Made by a program: the position numbers and the translations under genes
Source: Stenotrophomonas sp. 57
GTDB lineage: Bacteria > Pseudomonadota > Gammaproteobacteria > Xanthomonadales > Xanthomonadaceae
DNA length: 64,000 bases
Direction of reading: 5' to 3'
NCBI RefSeq assembly: GCF_030291075.1
Contig: NZ_CP127407.1
Coordinates: 3,966,001 to 4,030,000 of the forward strand
Notes under the pieces: model-generated
Databases searched by the model: none
What the model was told of the DNA's origin: nothing
Seen by the model: the letters and a program-made list of their open reading frames with translations, nothing else
In this document: piece after piece, positions 18,273 through 28,140 of the stretch
Layout: every line of letters begins with the position of its first letter
Numbering within the stretch: the stretch's first letter is position 1

Positions 18273-20020
18273 GCGGTCCGGCGCGCCAGCGACACGGTGA
18301 AGATGCCGAAGTCATCGATACGCTGCGCCACCTTCTCGAACCCAGCCAGGCGCACCAGCTCATCCATCTCCTGCTGGGTACGGCGGCGCATCACCCACGC
18401 GGCGCCGCCGCGGTGGCTGGTCAGCGCGCGCGCGATGAATTCCAGCTGGGGGTGCCAGGGCTGGCCGGTGTAGGCCAGGTAGCCGCCCACCGGCACCGTT
18501 GCGGCAATACCCTTCAGCGAGCGCAGCACGGCATCGTTGTCGGGGAACAGTTCGTACAGGCCCGATACCACCGCCAGCGTCGGCGCCGGGTCCACCGCCG
18601 CCAGTTGCGCCGGATCGAACGCATCGCCCTGCTCGAAGCGTGCGATGTCGGCCGCACCGAGGCGCTCGATCAAGCCCTGGCCCTGGGTCACGTTCAGATC
18701 GCTGAAATCACGCAGCACGATGCGGTCGGCGCGCTGTTGGCCCTGGCCCAGCGCTTCCAGCACATAGCGGCCATGGCCGGCGGCCACGTCCAGCACGCGC
18801 ACCGGGGTGCCCTGCCCGCGCAGGCGCTGGGCAGCATCGCGCAGCAGTTCCTGCAGGTGCTGGCCACGGATGCGGATGCCGCGCCAGCCGATTGCGTCCA
18901 GGTAATTGCGGTCGACCATGCGGCCCAGCGGGCCCTTGCCACGCGCTTGGTCGCGATAGATGTAGTCGAGCGTGCTGCCCGAATCGAAACCGGTCTGCAG
19001 GCCCAGTGCGATGCCTTCGGACAACGTGCCGCCGACGCGCAGGCCGCCGCGCACCACGCGCCAGCGCAGGTCGGCGAGGCTGTTGCGCTCCGGTGGCCAG
19101 GCCAGGATCTCCGATTCCTCGAAGGTCGGCCCATGCCGATGTGCGTCACGACGCGACAGCTCGTGCAGCGGTTCGGCGAAGCGCGCCTGGATGAAGCTGC
19201 GGATACGCGCCAGTGCCGGTGCGCGGTCGCGCTCACCCAGCGTGTCGTGGAAGAAGCCCGGCAGGTGCACGCGCTCCTTGATCGGACTCGACAGGCGTTC
19301 GTAGAAGCGATCCTGCGGGCCACGGTGCACCACGAAATCCGAACCGGACACCAGCAGCTGCACCGGCACGCTGATCGCCTGCGCATCGGCGACAATGCGA
19401 TCTGCCGCTTCGTACAGGCCCAGCAACACGCGCACCGAGATCGGCCGGGTGATCAGCGGATCGGTGCGGTAGCTTTCCACCCGCGCCGGATCGTGGGTCA
19501 GCCACTGCGGCTTGACGTAACTGTTGACGAAGAAGTTGCCGCGCAGCTTCTGCATCAATGCCAGGCCCGGCCGCGCGAACGGTACGTACAGCTTCACCTT
19601 GAACGCCGGCGAAGCCATCACCAGCGCGCGCAGGCGCGGCGCGTAGTCATGCACCCAGGTCGCGGCGACCACCGCCCCCACGCTCTGCGCGATCACCACG
19701 ATATCTTCCACCGCGATGCCATGCGCCGCGCCGATGTGGGCGATGAAGCTGTCCAGGTCGCGTACCAGCGCCGGGAAGCCCGGTGCATCGCCTCGCGCGC
19801 CCGGCGACCGGCCATTGCCGCGCGCATCCCAGGCGAAGAAGGCGGTGTCGGGCAGGTCCAGCTCATCGACCAGGTGGGTGACCCGGCCGGAATGTTCATG
19901 GCCGCGATGCAGCAGCACGATGGCCCTGGTGGCCGGGGTTGCAGTGGTGCCCGCCCAGTACCGGTAGAACAGCGGTACCTGGTCGAAGCTGTGGAATTCC
20001 CGTTCCTGCGCCTGACGCAT
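18269..20020 (-). CDS. ynbC: Alpha/beta hydrolase fused to a SAM-dependent methyltransferase (YnbC-like)
   Basis: A 583-residue two-domain protein. Residues 1-300 form a serine hydrolase of the alpha/beta type with AQSVG around the nucleophilic Ser and FFHDTLGE near the catalytic His, resembling monoacylglycerol lipases (HEHSGRVTHLVDEL). Residues about 370-583 form a class I methyltransferase with VRVLDVAAGHGRYVLEAL (motif I). The same fusion is E. coli YnbC. It may hydrolyse a lysolipid and methylate a product of the same pathway, but neither substrate is known. Its stop overlaps ynbD by 4 bases; ynbA lies 39 bp upstream. Confidence 0.92.
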   Translation of the reverse strand: MRQAQEREFHSFDQVPLFYRYWAGTTATPATRAIVLLHRGHEHSGRVTHLVDELDLPDTAFFAWDARGNGRSPGARGDAPGFPALVRDLDSFIAHIGAAHGIAVEDIVVIAQSVGAVVAATWVHDYAPRLRALVMASPAFKVKLYVPFARPGLALMQKLRGNFFVNSYVKPQWLTHDPARVESYRTDPLITRPISVRVLLGLYEAADRIVADAQAISVPVQLLVSGSDFVVHRGPQDRFYERLSSPIKERVHLPGFFHDTLGERDRAPALARIRSFIQARFAEPLHELSRRDAHRHGPTFEESEILAWPPERNSLADLRWRVVRGGLRVGGTLSEGIALGLQTGFDSGSTLDYIYRDQARGKGPLGRMVDRNYLDAIGWRGIRIRGQHLQELLRDAAQRLRGQGTPVRVLDVAAGHGRYVLEALGQGQQRADRIVLRDFSDLNVTQGQGLIERLGAADIARFEQGDAFDPAQLAAVDPAPTLAVVSGLYELFPDNDAVLRSLKGIAATVPVGGYLAYTGQPWHPQLEFIARALTSHRGGAAWVMRRRTQQEMDELVRLAGFEKVAQRIDDFGIFTVSLARRTA

Positions 20021-20059
20021 GCAATCTCCTGACTGATGTGGCGTGTTGTCTTGGTGTGT

Positions 20060-20680
20060 CTATCGCTGCGGCGTCGCCGCGGATTCCTTCAGCCCGCGCC
20101 GTACGCGATTGATCATCGTCAGCACGCACAACGCTGCCATGGCTGCGGCCACGCCGCTGACCGTCAGCGCGCCGACCCAGCCGAAGGCCAGCAACAGGCC
20201 CAGCACACCGATCACGAAGGCGCGGTCGCTCTTGCCCATCGGGCCGTCGTAGCGGCGGCTGGCACCGACCATCAGCCCCAGCACGCCGGCGTACTCGCTC
20301 AGCGCCGCGGTCCAGGCCAGCAGCCACAGCGTCTCCGGGCGCACGCCCGGTACGCTGAGCAGGCTCAGGTACAGCGCCGCATCGGCGATCACATCGCACA
20401 CTTCGTTCAGATAGGCGCCCAGCCGCGATTGCTGGCCGAATTCGCGGGCCAGCATGCCGTCCACAGCGTTGAGCCCCATGCGCAGCAGCATCCACAGCGG
20501 CAGCAGCAGGTACAGCAGCGGCCGGGCAGGCGCACAGCACCCCACGGCTGCGGCCACCAGCAGCGAGACCACGGCAGCGGCCACGGTCACCGTATTGGCG
20601 GTGATGCCCATGCGATACAGGCCACCTACGGCCGGGCGCAACAGGTCCTGGAAACGTCCTTTCAATGCATAGATCGACAC
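20060..20680 (-). CDS. ynbA: CDP-alcohol phosphotransferase (YnbA-like), first gene of the ynb cassette
   Basis: A 206-residue membrane enzyme with about 5-6 helices, of the family that swaps CMP on CDP-diacylglycerol for an alcohol. The motif is [18 protein letters not shown] then AYLNEVCD (residues 71-96). In the usual D-x2-D-G-x2-A-R-x8-G-x3-D-x3-D pattern, the first and third Asp are Asn here (N71, N92), while D74 and D96 stay. This may be the norm for the YnbA subgroup. The start is taken as GTG at 20680, giving [16 protein letters not shown]; the frame upstream is not protein-like. It is divergent from purH across about 210 bp. Confidence 0.85.
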   Translation of the reverse strand: MSIYALKGRFQDLLRPAVGGLYRMGITANTVTVAAAVVSLLVAAAVGCCAPARPLLYLLLPLWMLLRMGLNAVDGMLAREFGQQSRLGAYLNEVCDVIADAALYLSLLSVPGVRPETLWLLAWTAALSEYAGVLGLMVGASRRYDGPMGKSDRAFVIGVLGLLLAFGWVGALTVSGVAAAMAALCVLTMINRVRRGLKESAATPQR

Positions 20681-20889
20681 GATCTGTACCTGCTGATCCT
20701 TGGCAGTCCGGGCACAGCCTACCCGATCAGGGCGCTGCCGCCCCATCGGATTGTGTGCCGTCTGCGGCCGACCGGGCTGTGCCGAAGGCGGCCACCGGCC
20801 CCTGCCCTCGGCCGATTTCGCCCCGCGGCGCCCGCCACCGGCCCCCACCGCCTACAATATCGGCCCCGCTCCGCTGCCGATTCTGTCCC

Positions 20890-22473
20890 ATGACTGCTGA
20901 TCTGTTGCCCGTCCGCCGGGCCCTCCTCTCCGTTTCCGACAAGACCGGTCTGGTCGAGCTGGCCACTGCGCTGGCGGCACGCGGCGTGGAGCTGCTGTCC
21001 ACCGGCGGCACTGCCAAGGCGATCCGCGATGTGGGCCTGGCCGTGAAGGACGTGGCCGAGGTCACCGGCTTCCCGGAAATGATGGATGGCCGGGTCAAGA
21101 CCCTGCACCCGATGGTGCACGGTGGCCTGCTGGGCCGTTCGGGCCTGGATGATGCGGTGATGGCCGAGCATGGCATCGGCGCCATCGACCTGCTGGTGCT
21201 GAACCTGTACCCGTTCGAATCGGTCACCGCCAAGGCCGACTGCACCCTGGCCGATGCGGTGGAGAACATCGACATCGGCGGCCCGGCCATGCTGCGCTCG
21301 GCGGCCAAGAACTTCGCCCGCGTGGCGGTGGCCACCGACCCGTCGCAGTACGCCGAACTGCTGGCCTCGCTGGACGCCCACGATGGCCAGCTGACGGCTG
21401 CCACCCGCTTCGCGTTCTCGGTGGCCGCGTTCAATCGCGTTGCCCAGTACGATGCCGCGATCAGCAACTACCTGTCGGCGGTGACCGCCACCGACGCCGC
21501 CGTGCCGGCCCGCGCCGAGTACCCGGCGCAGATGAACTCTACCTTCGTGAAGGTGATGGACCTGCGCTACGGCGAGAACCCGCACCAGAGCGGCGCCTTC
21601 TACCGCGACCTGTACCCGGTGCCGGGCACGCTGGCCACCTTCCAGCAGCTGCAGGGCAAGGAGCTGAGCTACAACAACCTGGCCGACGCCGATGCGGCGT
21701 GGGAATGCGTGCGCCAGTTCGGCGCGCCGGCCTGCGTGATCGTCAAGCATGCCAATCCGTGCGGCGTGGCCGTCGGTGCCGGCAACGGCGATGCCTACGA
21801 GCTGGCCTACGCCACCGACCCGACCAGCGCCTTCGGCGGCATCATCGCCTTCAACACGCCGCTGGACGCCGCCACCGCCAAGGTCATCCTGGACCGCCAG
21901 TTCGTGGAAGTGCTGATCGCCCCGGACTACGAGCCGGCCGCGCTGGAGTACGCACAGAAGAAGGCCAACGTGCGCGTGCTGCGCATCCCGCACGGCGACG
22001 GCCTGAACAACTTCGACAGCAAGCGCGTGGGCTCGGGCCTCCTGCTGCAGTCCTCGGACAACCGCGGCATGACCCGCGACGAACTGAAGGTGGTCAGCAA
22101 GCTGGCACCGACCGACAAGCAGTTCACCGACCTGCTGTTCGCCTGGAAGGTGGCCAAGTTCGTGAAGTCCAACGCGATCGTCTACGCCAAGGACAACCGC
22201 ACCATCGGTGTCGGCGCCGGCCAGATGAGCCGCGTGTACTCGGCGCGCATCGCCGGCATCAAGGCCGCTGACGCGAACCTGGTGGTCGAAGGTTCGGTGA
22301 TGGCCTCCGATGCGTTCTTCCCGTTCCGCGACGGCATCGATGCCGCTGCTGCCGCCGGCATCAAGGCGGTCATCCAGCCGGGCGGTTCGATGCGCGATGC
22401 CGAAGTGATCGCCGCCGCCGACGAACACGGCCTGGCCATGGTGTTCACCGGCGTGCGCCACTTCCGCCACTGA
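20890..22473 (+). CDS. purH: Bifunctional AICAR transformylase / IMP cyclohydrolase
   Basis: A 527-residue enzyme for the last two steps of IMP synthesis. The amino third is the cyclohydrolase ([37 protein letters not shown]). The rest is the formyltransferase with [24 protein letters not shown] and the terminal GVRHFRH. Full family length. The start at 20890 is right before the conserved core; the long upstream frame is not used. The ynb cassette sits between fis and this gene, while in Pseudomonas fis and purH are adjacent. A lipoprotein gene separates it from purD. Confidence 0.97.
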   Translation: MTADLLPVRRALLSVSDKTGLVELATALAARGVELLSTGGTAKAIRDVGLAVKDVAEVTGFPEMMDGRVKTLHPMVHGGLLGRSGLDDAVMAEHGIGAIDLLVLNLYPFESVTAKADCTLADAVENIDIGGPAMLRSAAKNFARVAVATDPSQYAELLASLDAHDGQLTAATRFAFSVAAFNRVAQYDAAISNYLSAVTATDAAVPARAEYPAQMNSTFVKVMDLRYGENPHQSGAFYRDLYPVPGTLATFQQLQGKELSYNNLADADAAWECVRQFGAPACVIVKHANPCGVAVGAGNGDAYELAYATDPTSAFGGIIAFNTPLDAATAKVILDRQFVEVLIAPDYEPAALEYAQKKANVRVLRIPHGDGLNNFDSKRVGSGLLLQSSDNRGMTRDELKVVSKLAPTDKQFTDLLFAWKVAKFVKSNAIVYAKDNRTIGVGAGQMSRVYSARIAGIKAADANLVVEGSVMASDAFFPFRDGIDAAAAAGIKAVIQPGGSMRDAEVIAAADEHGLAMVFTGVRHFRH

Positions 22474-22489
22474 TGCTGGAGCGACACGG

Positions 22490-23356
22490 ATGTCCGCAGT
22501 TTCGATCAAGCCCCTCGTTCTGCCCGCCCTGATGGGCGCGGCCCTGCTGGCCGGCTGCAAGCCGGCCGCCGAACCGGCACCCGCCGCTGCCCTGCAGGCA
22601 GAGGCGCCGGCCGCAACCAGCACCGCAGCGGCCGGGCATGTCAGCCGCACCGCGCGACTGCAGGCTTTCCTGACCGCGCATTACGGCGAGGACGCGCAGC
22701 TGTCCGACGGCTGGCGCGGCAACTGGGCGCAGGGCGGCGACACCCGCCCGGTTGACTGGGCGGTCTGTGCCGAGCAACCCGTGGTCAGCGGTGACAGCTG
22801 GCAGCAGCTGCTGGCGGTGTGCGGCGAAGTGGTCGACGCTGGCCATGCCGACGCGGGCACCATCGACTACTACGTGCTGCGCCCGGCCGGCGATGGCTTC
22901 GACGTGGCGGCCGAGCTGACCGGCGGCACCTATGGCAGCAGCGGCCGTCCGGGCAGCGTCGAGATCCTGCGCTTCGGCAGCGATTTCTACGGCTTCCGCA
23001 ACGTCAGCGGCTGGTACGGCCAGGGCTATTCGCTGCAGACGCAGAGCTTCATCCTGCCCGGCCCGAACGGTCTGGTGGATGCCGGCAGCGTGCGCAGCCA
23101 CATCGACAACACCGCGGCCTACGACTGCGACGACGCCGAGCAGGCCGAAGACTGCCGCACCCGCATGTTCGACGTCGACTTCGAACTGCGCATGGACGAC
23201 AGCAACCGCAGCGCGCGCACCTGGCCGCTGCTGATCGAGGAAACGGGCAGCAGCTGTGGCGGCAGCAACGTGCGCCGTACGCACCGCTTCACGCTGGACC
23301 CGAAGACCTGGACCTATTCCTTCCCCGACGCGCTGCAACGCGAAGGCTGCGAGTGA
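22490..23356 (+). CDS. Predicted lipoprotein between purH and purD
   Basis: A 288-residue protein with a signal peptide ending in the lipobox LLAGC-K, so it should be anchored to the outer membrane. An Ala/Pro-rich linker (about residues 25-48) follows, then a beta-rich domain with [20 protein letters not shown] and several Cys ([30 protein letters not shown]) that may pair. It starts 16 bp after purH and ends 58 bp before purD, so cotranscription with purine genes is likely. No family recognised and no purine-related motif seen. Confidence 0.78.
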   Translation: MSAVSIKPLVLPALMGAALLAGCKPAAEPAPAAALQAEAPAATSTAAAGHVSRTARLQAFLTAHYGEDAQLSDGWRGNWAQGGDTRPVDWAVCAEQPVVSGDSWQQLLAVCGEVVDAGHADAGTIDYYVLRPAGDGFDVAAELTGGTYGSSGRPGSVEILRFGSDFYGFRNVSGWYGQGYSLQTQSFILPGPNGLVDAGSVRSHIDNTAAYDCDDAEQAEDCRTRMFDVDFELRMDDSNRSARTWPLLIEETGSSCGGSNVRRTHRFTLDPKTWTYSFPDALQREGCE

Positions 23357-23414
23357 ACCACGCGCGCCGCCGGGGACATCGCCCTTCCCTTCCCACGCAA
23401 TCTGGAATCTCGTG

Positions 23415-24698
23415 ATGAACGTACTTGTCATCGGCTCTGGCGGCCGCGAACACGCCCTGGCATGGAAGCTGGCCCAGTCCTCCCGTGTCACCGAAGTGAT
23501 CGTGGCGCCCGGCAACGCCGGCACCGCCAGCGAAGACAAGTGCCGCAACGTGGCAGTGAAAGTGACTGACATTGACGGCCTGCTGGCGCTGGCCCAGGCC
23601 GAAGGCGTGGCGCTGACCGTGGTTGGCCCGGAAGTGCCGCTGGTGGCCGGCGTGGTCGACCGTTTCCGTGCCGCCGGCCTGCGCATCTTCGGGCCGACCG
23701 CCGCCGCCGCGCAGCTGGAAGGCAGCAAGGCCTACGCCAAGGACTTCCTGGCCCGCCACAACATCCCCACCGCGTTCTATGCCGTGCACACCGACGTGGA
23801 CGCGGCGCTGGCCTACATCCGCGAGAAGGGTGCCCCCATCGTGGTCAAGGCCGATGGCCTGGCCGCCGGCAAGGGCGTGATCGTGGCGATGACCCTGGCC
23901 GAAGCCGAGGACGCCGTGCGTGACATGCTGTCGGGCAATGCCTTCGGAGACGCCGGTGCGCGCGTGGTGATCGAAGAGTTCCTCGATGGCGAGGAAGCCA
24001 GCTTCATTTCGATGGTGGACGGCGTGCATGCGCTGCCGATGGCAACCTCGCAGGACCACAAGCGCGTCGGCGACGGCGACACCGGCCCGAACACCGGCGG
24101 CATGGGCGCGTACTCGCCGGCCCCGGTGGTCACCCCGGAGGTGCATGTCCGCGTGATGCGCGAAGTGGTGAACCCGACCGTGCAGGGCATGATCGCCGAC
24201 GGGATTCCCTTCACCGGCTTCCTCTATGCCGGCCTGATGATCGACGCCAGCGGCGCGCCGAAGGTGATCGAATTCAACGTGCGCTTCGGCGACCCGGAAA
24301 CCCAGCCGGTGATGCTGCGCCTGCAGTCCGACCTGGTCGACCTGGTGGAGGCGGCCATCGACGGTCGCCTGGACCAGGTGGAGGCGCAGTGGGACCCGCG
24401 CCCGTCGCTTGGCGTGGTGCTGGCCGCCAAGCCGTACCCGGAATCGCCGATCACCGGTGACGTGATTTCCGGCCTGGCCGATGTGCCGGCCAGCGCCAAG
24501 GTGTTCCATGCCGGCACCGCGCTGGACGCGCAGGGCCAAGTGCTCAGCGCCGGCGGCCGCGTGCTGTGCGTGGCGGCACTGGGCGACAGCGTGCGCGACG
24601 CACAGGCCAATGCCTATGCCGGCGTGGCCAAGGTGACCTGGGCCAACGAGTTCCACCGCAACGACATCGGTTGGCGCGCGATCGCACGCGAGGGGTGA
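23415..24698 (+). CDS. purD: Phosphoribosylamine-glycine ligase (GARS)
   Basis: A 427-residue ATP-grasp enzyme that joins phosphoribosylamine and glycine in purine synthesis. It begins MNVLVIGSGGREHALAWKLA and shows VGPEVPLVAGVVD, the ATP loop VVKADGLAAGKGVIVA, and EFNVRFGDPETQPVM for metal binding. Length and order fit the family. The start at 23415 leads straight into the Rossmann-like first strand; upstream frame is unsupported. It is followed by a REP and an intrinsic terminator. Confidence 0.97.
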   Translation: MNVLVIGSGGREHALAWKLAQSSRVTEVIVAPGNAGTASEDKCRNVAVKVTDIDGLLALAQAEGVALTVVGPEVPLVAGVVDRFRAAGLRIFGPTAAAAQLEGSKAYAKDFLARHNIPTAFYAVHTDVDAALAYIREKGAPIVVKADGLAAGKGVIVAMTLAEAEDAVRDMLSGNAFGDAGARVVIEEFLDGEEASFISMVDGVHALPMATSQDHKRVGDGDTGPNTGGMGAYSPAPVVTPEVHVRVMREVVNPTVQGMIADGIPFTGFLYAGLMIDASGAPKVIEFNVRFGDPETQPVMLRLQSDLVDLVEAAIDGRLDQVEAQWDPRPSLGVVLAAKPYPESPITGDVISGLADVPASAKVFHAGTALDAQGQVLSAGGRVLCVAALGDSVRDAQANAYAGVAKVTWANEFHRNDIGWRAIAREG

Positions 24699-24710
24699 GG
24701 TGTGGGGTGC

Positions 24711-24729
24711 AGCCACGCGTGGCGTGGCT
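24711..24729. repeat. REP-like palindrome after purD
   Basis: AGCCACGC-G-TGGCGTGGCT-like inverted repeat, a single unit of the ATCCACGC family. Confidence 0.5.
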
Positions 24730-24751
24730 CTGGGTGAGTTCCACCGACGAG

Positions 24752-24776
24752 AAGGCCCGGCAATGCCGGGCCTTTG
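24752..24776 (+). terminator. Intrinsic terminator after purD
   Basis: Stem AAGGCCCGGCA / TGCCGGGCCTT with a short loop and a CTTTGC tail. The T-run is short. A near-identical hairpin recurs at 25377. Confidence 0.7.
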
Positions 24777-24854
24777 CTCTAAAGAACAGCGCCCAGACCC
24801 TTCCGGTCGATCAGGTTTAGAAGTGTCGCGGCTTCAGGGACGGGAGGAAGCAGA

Positions 24855-25295
24855 ATGCGCCAACATCAGGAATATCCGGATGGCTTTGATTGCGTCTGGC
24901 TGGGCGTGGACCAGACCGGCGCCGTGGCGGCATTCGTCACCGCAGGCGAGGGAGACATCCCTGCCGCGCTTCTGAGTCAAGCGGCGGTGGACATCTTCGA
25001 TATCGAAATGATGTTGATGGAGCTGCCGGTGGTTGGCAGGGCCATCACGCACATGAAGGTTCCCCGGGACGATGACGGTGTGGCCATGGCTTCGCGCGGC
25101 ATCCATGTGTACGACTGGAACCGCGGCGGCTACGCGCGCTTTGCCACCCCTACTCTGGCCATTCAGCGCTCGGCGCTCAGCCGGGAACTGCAGGTGCTGG
25201 CGGGTCTGGCGACCTTCAACACGATCGACTTCCGGCAGCACGCCTCTATCCCGGTCTGGGCTCTGATGCAAACGACGGGAAAGCCGATGCCATGA
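24855..25295 (+). CDS. Hypothetical cytosolic protein, immunity-protein-like
   Basis: A 146-residue soluble protein with a strong ribosome-binding site (GGGAGGAAG) 6 bases before the ATG. DCVWLGVDQTGAVAAFVTAG at the start and a later RGIHVYDWN segment look like small immunity or SUKH-neighbour proteins that accompany polymorphic toxins, but no toxin gene is adjacent and the likeness is by eye only. The gene stands alone between two near-identical terminators, so it is an independent transcription unit. It may be an orphan immunity gene; otherwise function unknown. Confidence 0.65.
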   Translation: MRQHQEYPDGFDCVWLGVDQTGAVAAFVTAGEGDIPAALLSQAAVDIFDIEMMLMELPVVGRAITHMKVPRDDDGVAMASRGIHVYDWNRGGYARFATPTLAIQRSALSRELQVLAGLATFNTIDFRQHASIPVWALMQTTGKPMP

Positions 25296-25313
25296 CGCAG
25301 TATCAGTGCCCGG

Positions 25314-25362
25314 CATCCACGCATGGCGCGGCTCTACCTTAGACCCACGCCATGCGTGGATG
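25314..25362. repeat. Facing REP palindromes (ATCCACGC type)
   Basis: CATCCACGCATGGCGCGGCTCTAC at 25314-25336 (read as two halves around ATG) and the mirror CCCACGCCATGCGTGGATG at 25344-25362 form a dimer between the hypothetical gene and the shared terminator. Confidence 0.6.
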
Positions 25363-25376
25363 AACCCAACCAAACG

Positions 25377-25408
25377 AAAAAGGCCCGGCAGTGCCGGGCC
25401 TTTTCTCT
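25377..25408. terminator. Bidirectional intrinsic terminator between the hypothetical gene and rpoH
   Basis: AAAAGGCCCGGC / GCCGGGCCTTTT with an AGT loop. The A-run before and T-run after the stem let it work on both strands, for the plus-strand hypothetical gene and for rpoH coming from the right. Confidence 0.88.
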
Positions 25409-25427
25409 GCTTCAACGCCACCCCGCC

Positions 25428-26303
<876 letters not shown>

Positions 26304-26314
26304 AGGCACCCATC

Positions 26315-26341
26315 TTAGCAGTCCGGGATTTGGACTGCTAA
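26315..26341. promoter_or_regulatory. CIRCE-like inverted repeat directly upstream of rpoH
   Basis: TTAGCAGTC, nine bases, GACTGCTAA: a perfect 9-9-9 dyad ending 11 bases before the rpoH start codon. It equals the HrcA operator CIRCE (TTAGCACTC-N9-GAGTGCTAA) except for one position, changed symmetrically in both arms. As RNA it would fold into a stem next to the weak ribosome-binding site (GGGTG). It may be an HrcA-type operator variant, another repressor site, or an RNA switch. Confidence 0.6.
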
Positions 26342-26580
26342 AGGAGGAAAAAGTTCCAGCATCCTATTGATGCAACACTGGTCCCAAACAGAGCCCTACC
26401 GTAGCGCGATTTGATGACAGTGGCGAGCACGCTTTTCGGGATTCACAATCCCTTGGAATTCAACCAATTACCCACCATAAACCGGCCGATTCCGGTCAAG
26501 CGGAGCTGAACGGGCCGTCCAGAAGGCCCATTCAGGACCAGAAACGTTGCCCGGTGTTCAGGCTTGGCCCCCGCCCGTGC

Positions 26581-27294
26581 TCAGAGCGCCGAGCGCGGCG
26601 GAAGCGACCAGTCGATCGGGGCCTGCCCGCGGCGCTGCAGGTACTCGTTGGCCATCGAGAAATGCCGGCACCCAAGGAAGCCACGGTGGGCCGACAGCGG
26701 CGACGGGTGCGGCGACTTCAGCACGCGATGGCGCCGGGTGTCGATCACCTTGCCCTTCTGCTGGGCATAGGCGCCCCAGAGCATGAACACCAGGCCTTCG
26801 CGTTCGCAGTTGAGCACGTCCACCACGTGATCGGTGAAGCCTTCCCAGCCACGGCCCTGGTGCGCGCCGGCCTTGCCCTCTTCCACCGTCAACACGGCGT
26901 TGAGCAGCAGCACGCCGCGCTGCGCCCACGGGATCAGGCAGCCGTGGTCCGGGCGCGGGAGGCCGAGATCGCTCTCGATCTCCTTGTAGATGTTCAGCAG
27001 CGACGGCGGGACCGGTACGCCCGGCGGCACCGAGAAGCTCAGGCCATGGGCCTGGCCTCGGCCGTGGTACGGGTCCTGGCCGAGGATGACCACCTTTACC
27101 TGCTCGAACGGCGTGGCGTCGAACGCAGCAAAGATCTGCGGGCCAGGCGGGAACACTGCCGCACCAGCGGCCTTGCGCTGGCGCAGGAAGCTGGAAAGCT
27201 CGCGCATCTGCGGCTGCAGCAGGTAATCGCCGACATGCTGCTTCCAGCTCGGTTCCAGCTGGATCGTCGGGGTGTCGGCTACTTCATCCATCAT
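26581..27294 (-). CDS. ung: Uracil-DNA glycosylase
   Basis: A 237-residue family 1 enzyme that cuts uracil from DNA to start base excision repair. It has the water-activating loop [18 protein letters not shown] (about residues 72-89), [20 protein letters not shown], and the leucine-loop [13 protein letters not shown]. Full length. ATG codons at 27294 and 27291 are both possible, and either overlaps the stop of the response-regulator gene (ATGATGA), so the two are coupled. It lies between the ftsEX genes and rpoH. Confidence 0.97.
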   Translation of the reverse strand: MMDEVADTPTIQLEPSWKQHVGDYLLQPQMRELSSFLRQRKAAGAAVFPPGPQIFAAFDATPFEQVKVVILGQDPYHGRGQAHGLSFSVPPGVPVPPSLLNIYKEIESDLGLPRPDHGCLIPWAQRGVLLLNAVLTVEEGKAGAHQGRGWEGFTDHVVDVLNCEREGLVFMLWGAYAQQKGKVIDTRRHRVLKSPHPSPLSAHRGFLGCRHFSMANEYLQRRGQAPIDWSLPPRSAL

Positions 27295-28133
27295 CGAATC
27301 AGGGGTCCATCGTTCAATCGGGCCAGCCGCAGCTGGAACAGCACCTTGGTGACCAGCAGCCGTTCTTCGATCGGCTTGAGCACCAGGTCGTTGGCACCGG
27401 ACTGCAGCAGCCCGGTCTGGTTGTGCGGGTTGCCGTCGCCGGTCATCACCAGCACCGGCAGGCGGCGCTTGCCGTAGCCAAAGTCCACGCGCACGCGCTG
27501 CACCACATCGCGGCCGCTCAGTTCGCCCTTCAGGGTGACGTCGGTCAGCACCAGGTCGATGCGGTGGCGGCTGCGGCCTAGCGACTCGGCAGTGAGCAGG
27601 GTGAACGCCTCTTCGGCGCTGACCACGTGCAGCACGTTCAACTGCTGGCGTTCCAGCATGCGCTTGGTCGCTTCGGCCACCACGCGGCTGTCCTCGATGT
27701 AGAGGATGGTGGCGCCGGGAATGGTCTGCGGCTGCACGTAGCCGCGGATGAAGGTCGCCAGCGCTTCATGGCCGAGCGATTTGTCGAAATAGTCGGTGAC
27801 GTACTCGGTGAAGCGGCGCTGCTCCAGGTGCTGCTGGGCGTCGCCGGACACCACGATCACCGGCACATAGGCCTGGCCAGCGGCTTCGCGGACCATCCGC
27901 GCCAGCGCCAGGCCGTCGCCATCACGCAGCGTCAGTGAGGTGGTCACCAGGTCCACCGGGCCCTGCGCCAGCGCTTGCTGCGCGTCCTCGATGCTGTCGC
28001 AGCCGATCACGTCCACGCCGGGCAGGTCGCGCTTCAGCACGTCGGCGATCAGCTTGCGCACCAGCTTCGAGCCATCGACCACCATCACCCGCGTCGCGGG
28101 CCCTTCAAGGTGCTTCAGCGCTTGCGGTTGCAT
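27291..28133 (-). CDS. Response regulator with two receiver domains, the first degenerate
   Basis: A 280-residue protein made only of two receiver domains. In the first (about residues 14-130) the phosphoacceptor Asp is replaced by Ser ([14 protein letters not shown]66) and the acidic pair is DG; S96 and K118 remain. The second (about 142-275) is complete: E147/D148, D198 in [11 protein letters not shown]231 and K253. No output domain follows, so it acts through partners, for example as a phosphate relay or a localisation factor. It sits directly after ftsX and overlaps ung. No histidine kinase gene is nearby. Confidence 0.9.
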   Translation of the reverse strand: MQPQALKHLEGPATRVMVVDGSKLVRKLIADVLKRDLPGVDVIGCDSIEDAQQALAQGPVDLVTTSLTLRDGDGLALARMVREAAGQAYVPVIVVSGDAQQHLEQRRFTEYVTDYFDKSLGHEALATFIRGYVQPQTIPGATILYIEDSRVVAEATKRMLERQQLNVLHVVSAEEAFTLLTAESLGRSRHRIDLVLTDVTLKGELSGRDVVQRVRVDFGYGKRRLPVLVMTGDGNPHNQTGLLQSGANDLVLKPIEERLLVTKVLFQLRLARLNDGPLIR

Positions 28134-28140
28134 GCCGGTC

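Noticed and set aside
20719..22650. Open frame of 643 codons on the minus strand
   Set aside because: It is antisense to purH, a clear enzyme of normal length.
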